A stretch of 64,000 nucleotides of DNA. Source: Crocinitomicaceae bacterium (GTDB lineage Bacteria > Bacteroidota > Bacteroidia > Flavobacteriales_D > Crocinitomicaceae). How positions within the stretch are numbered: the first letter of the stretch is position 1; every line of letters starts with the position of its first letter. The stretch spans positions 124,001-188,000 of the forward strand of contig JAQVCM010000004.1 of the NCBI GenBank assembly GCA_028689775.1, read 5' to 3'. This document shows, piece by piece, positions 63,794-64,000 of the stretch. The notes under the pieces were generated by a model. That model was given only the letters and a program-made list of their open reading frames with translations, was not told where the DNA came from and searched no databases. Made by a program: the position numbers and the translations under genes.

Positions 63794-64000
63794 CTATTCT
63801 AAAATCAATTTTTGGGTCGAAATTCCATTGTTTTCACTTAGCAACTGAACGTAATAGAGTCCTTTTGGTAAATGAGAAATTTGAATATCTGTTGAAGTTG
63901 AAGTCGCATTGAAACTCATCACTTCTTGTCCGTTGATGTTGAAGATTTTACCGCCAATCAAAGAAGTTGATTCAAGGGTAATGAAATCAGTTGCTGGATT
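63794..64000 (-). CDS. T9SS-secreted protein, C-terminal sorting domain (runs off right edge)
   Basis: Only the last 68 codons are present, translated by hand. They read [11 protein letters not shown], then [21 protein letters not shown] and a terminal QKLILE, which is the type A C-terminal sorting domain of type IX secretion cargo. The full protein is therefore secreted through the outer membrane, where the domain is cut off. What the N-terminal part does lies outside the window. A strong terminator follows. Confidence 0.9.
   Translation of the reverse strand, partial: NPATDFITLESTSLIGGKIFNINGQEVMSFNATSTSTDIQISHLPKGLYYVQLLSENNGISTQKLILE

Noticed and set aside
1..64000. CRISPR arrays, tRNA or rRNA genes, insertion sequences and prophage
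   Set aside because: I looked for spaced direct repeats, cloverleaf-like segments, transposases and phage genes and saw none; without a search tool a small tRNA or degenerate element could be missed.

Overview
This is a low-GC, gene-dense chromosomal segment of a Bacteroidota bacterium, most likely from order Flavobacteriales; a Crocinitomicaceae/Fluviicola-like host is a guess from overall flavour. The signs are a PorP/SprF-type gliding and type IX secretion (T9SS) protein, the C-terminal sorting domain of a T9SS cargo at the right edge, a Bacteroidota-style TonB, peptidases of families S46, S9 and M49, and many upstream boxes matching the Bacteroidota -7 element TAnnTTTG. Nearly all of it is housekeeping and cell-envelope content. 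I see no CRISPR array, tRNA, rRNA, prophage, insertion sequence or defence island.

Layout. 1-4.6 kb: start of hemE, a von Willebrand A membrane protein, an acyltransferase-like membrane protein and a small zinc-finger protein. 4.6-7.9 kb: a PorP/SprF gene overlapping a TPR/PD40/OmpA-like/DUF1573 protein. 7.9-11.3 kb: hisS, hutH and a membrane protein, apparently one operon. 11.5-17 kb: M23-LysM peptidase, the nrnA-FKBP-FKBP operon, an NlpE-META lipoprotein, dapA. 17-24 kb: S46 dipeptidyl peptidase, ung, a lipoprotein, a Qnr-like pentapeptide protein, pyrR-pyrB, a class IV aminotransferase. 24-33 kb: DUF3592, rhomboid, L,D-transpeptidase, M49 peptidase, gcvT, and an NlpC/P60 operon. 33-43 kb: FUSC membrane protein, HD hydrolase, two tandem outer-membrane barrels, rpsP-rimM-trmN6-like, an exported superoxide dismutase, tonB, a pseudouridine synthase. 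43-53 kb: small envelope proteins, a HutD-like protein, an S9 peptidase, and an MBOAT/SGNH-like cluster. 53-54.3 kb: a decayed patch with an outer-membrane-protein remnant and a frameshifted DUF1016 nuclease gene. 54.4-64 kb: rocF-argS, a GLPGLI-like protein behind a large palindrome, ftsK with an HsdR-N-like gene, a nonsense-split lipoprotein gene, prfC, and the T9SS cargo.

The most interesting patterns are these. Two aminoacyl-tRNA synthetase genes are each tightly coupled to the enzyme that degrades the same amino acid (hisS-hutH with 10 nt between, rocF-argS with 11 nt between). At least six genes have a TAnnTTTG box ending only 4 or 6 nt before the ATG, which implies leaderless mRNAs; pyrR is one of them, leaving no room for a PyrR attenuator. 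A near-perfect palindrome of about 49 bp lies between rocF and its divergent neighbour. No single obviously new multi-gene system is visible.
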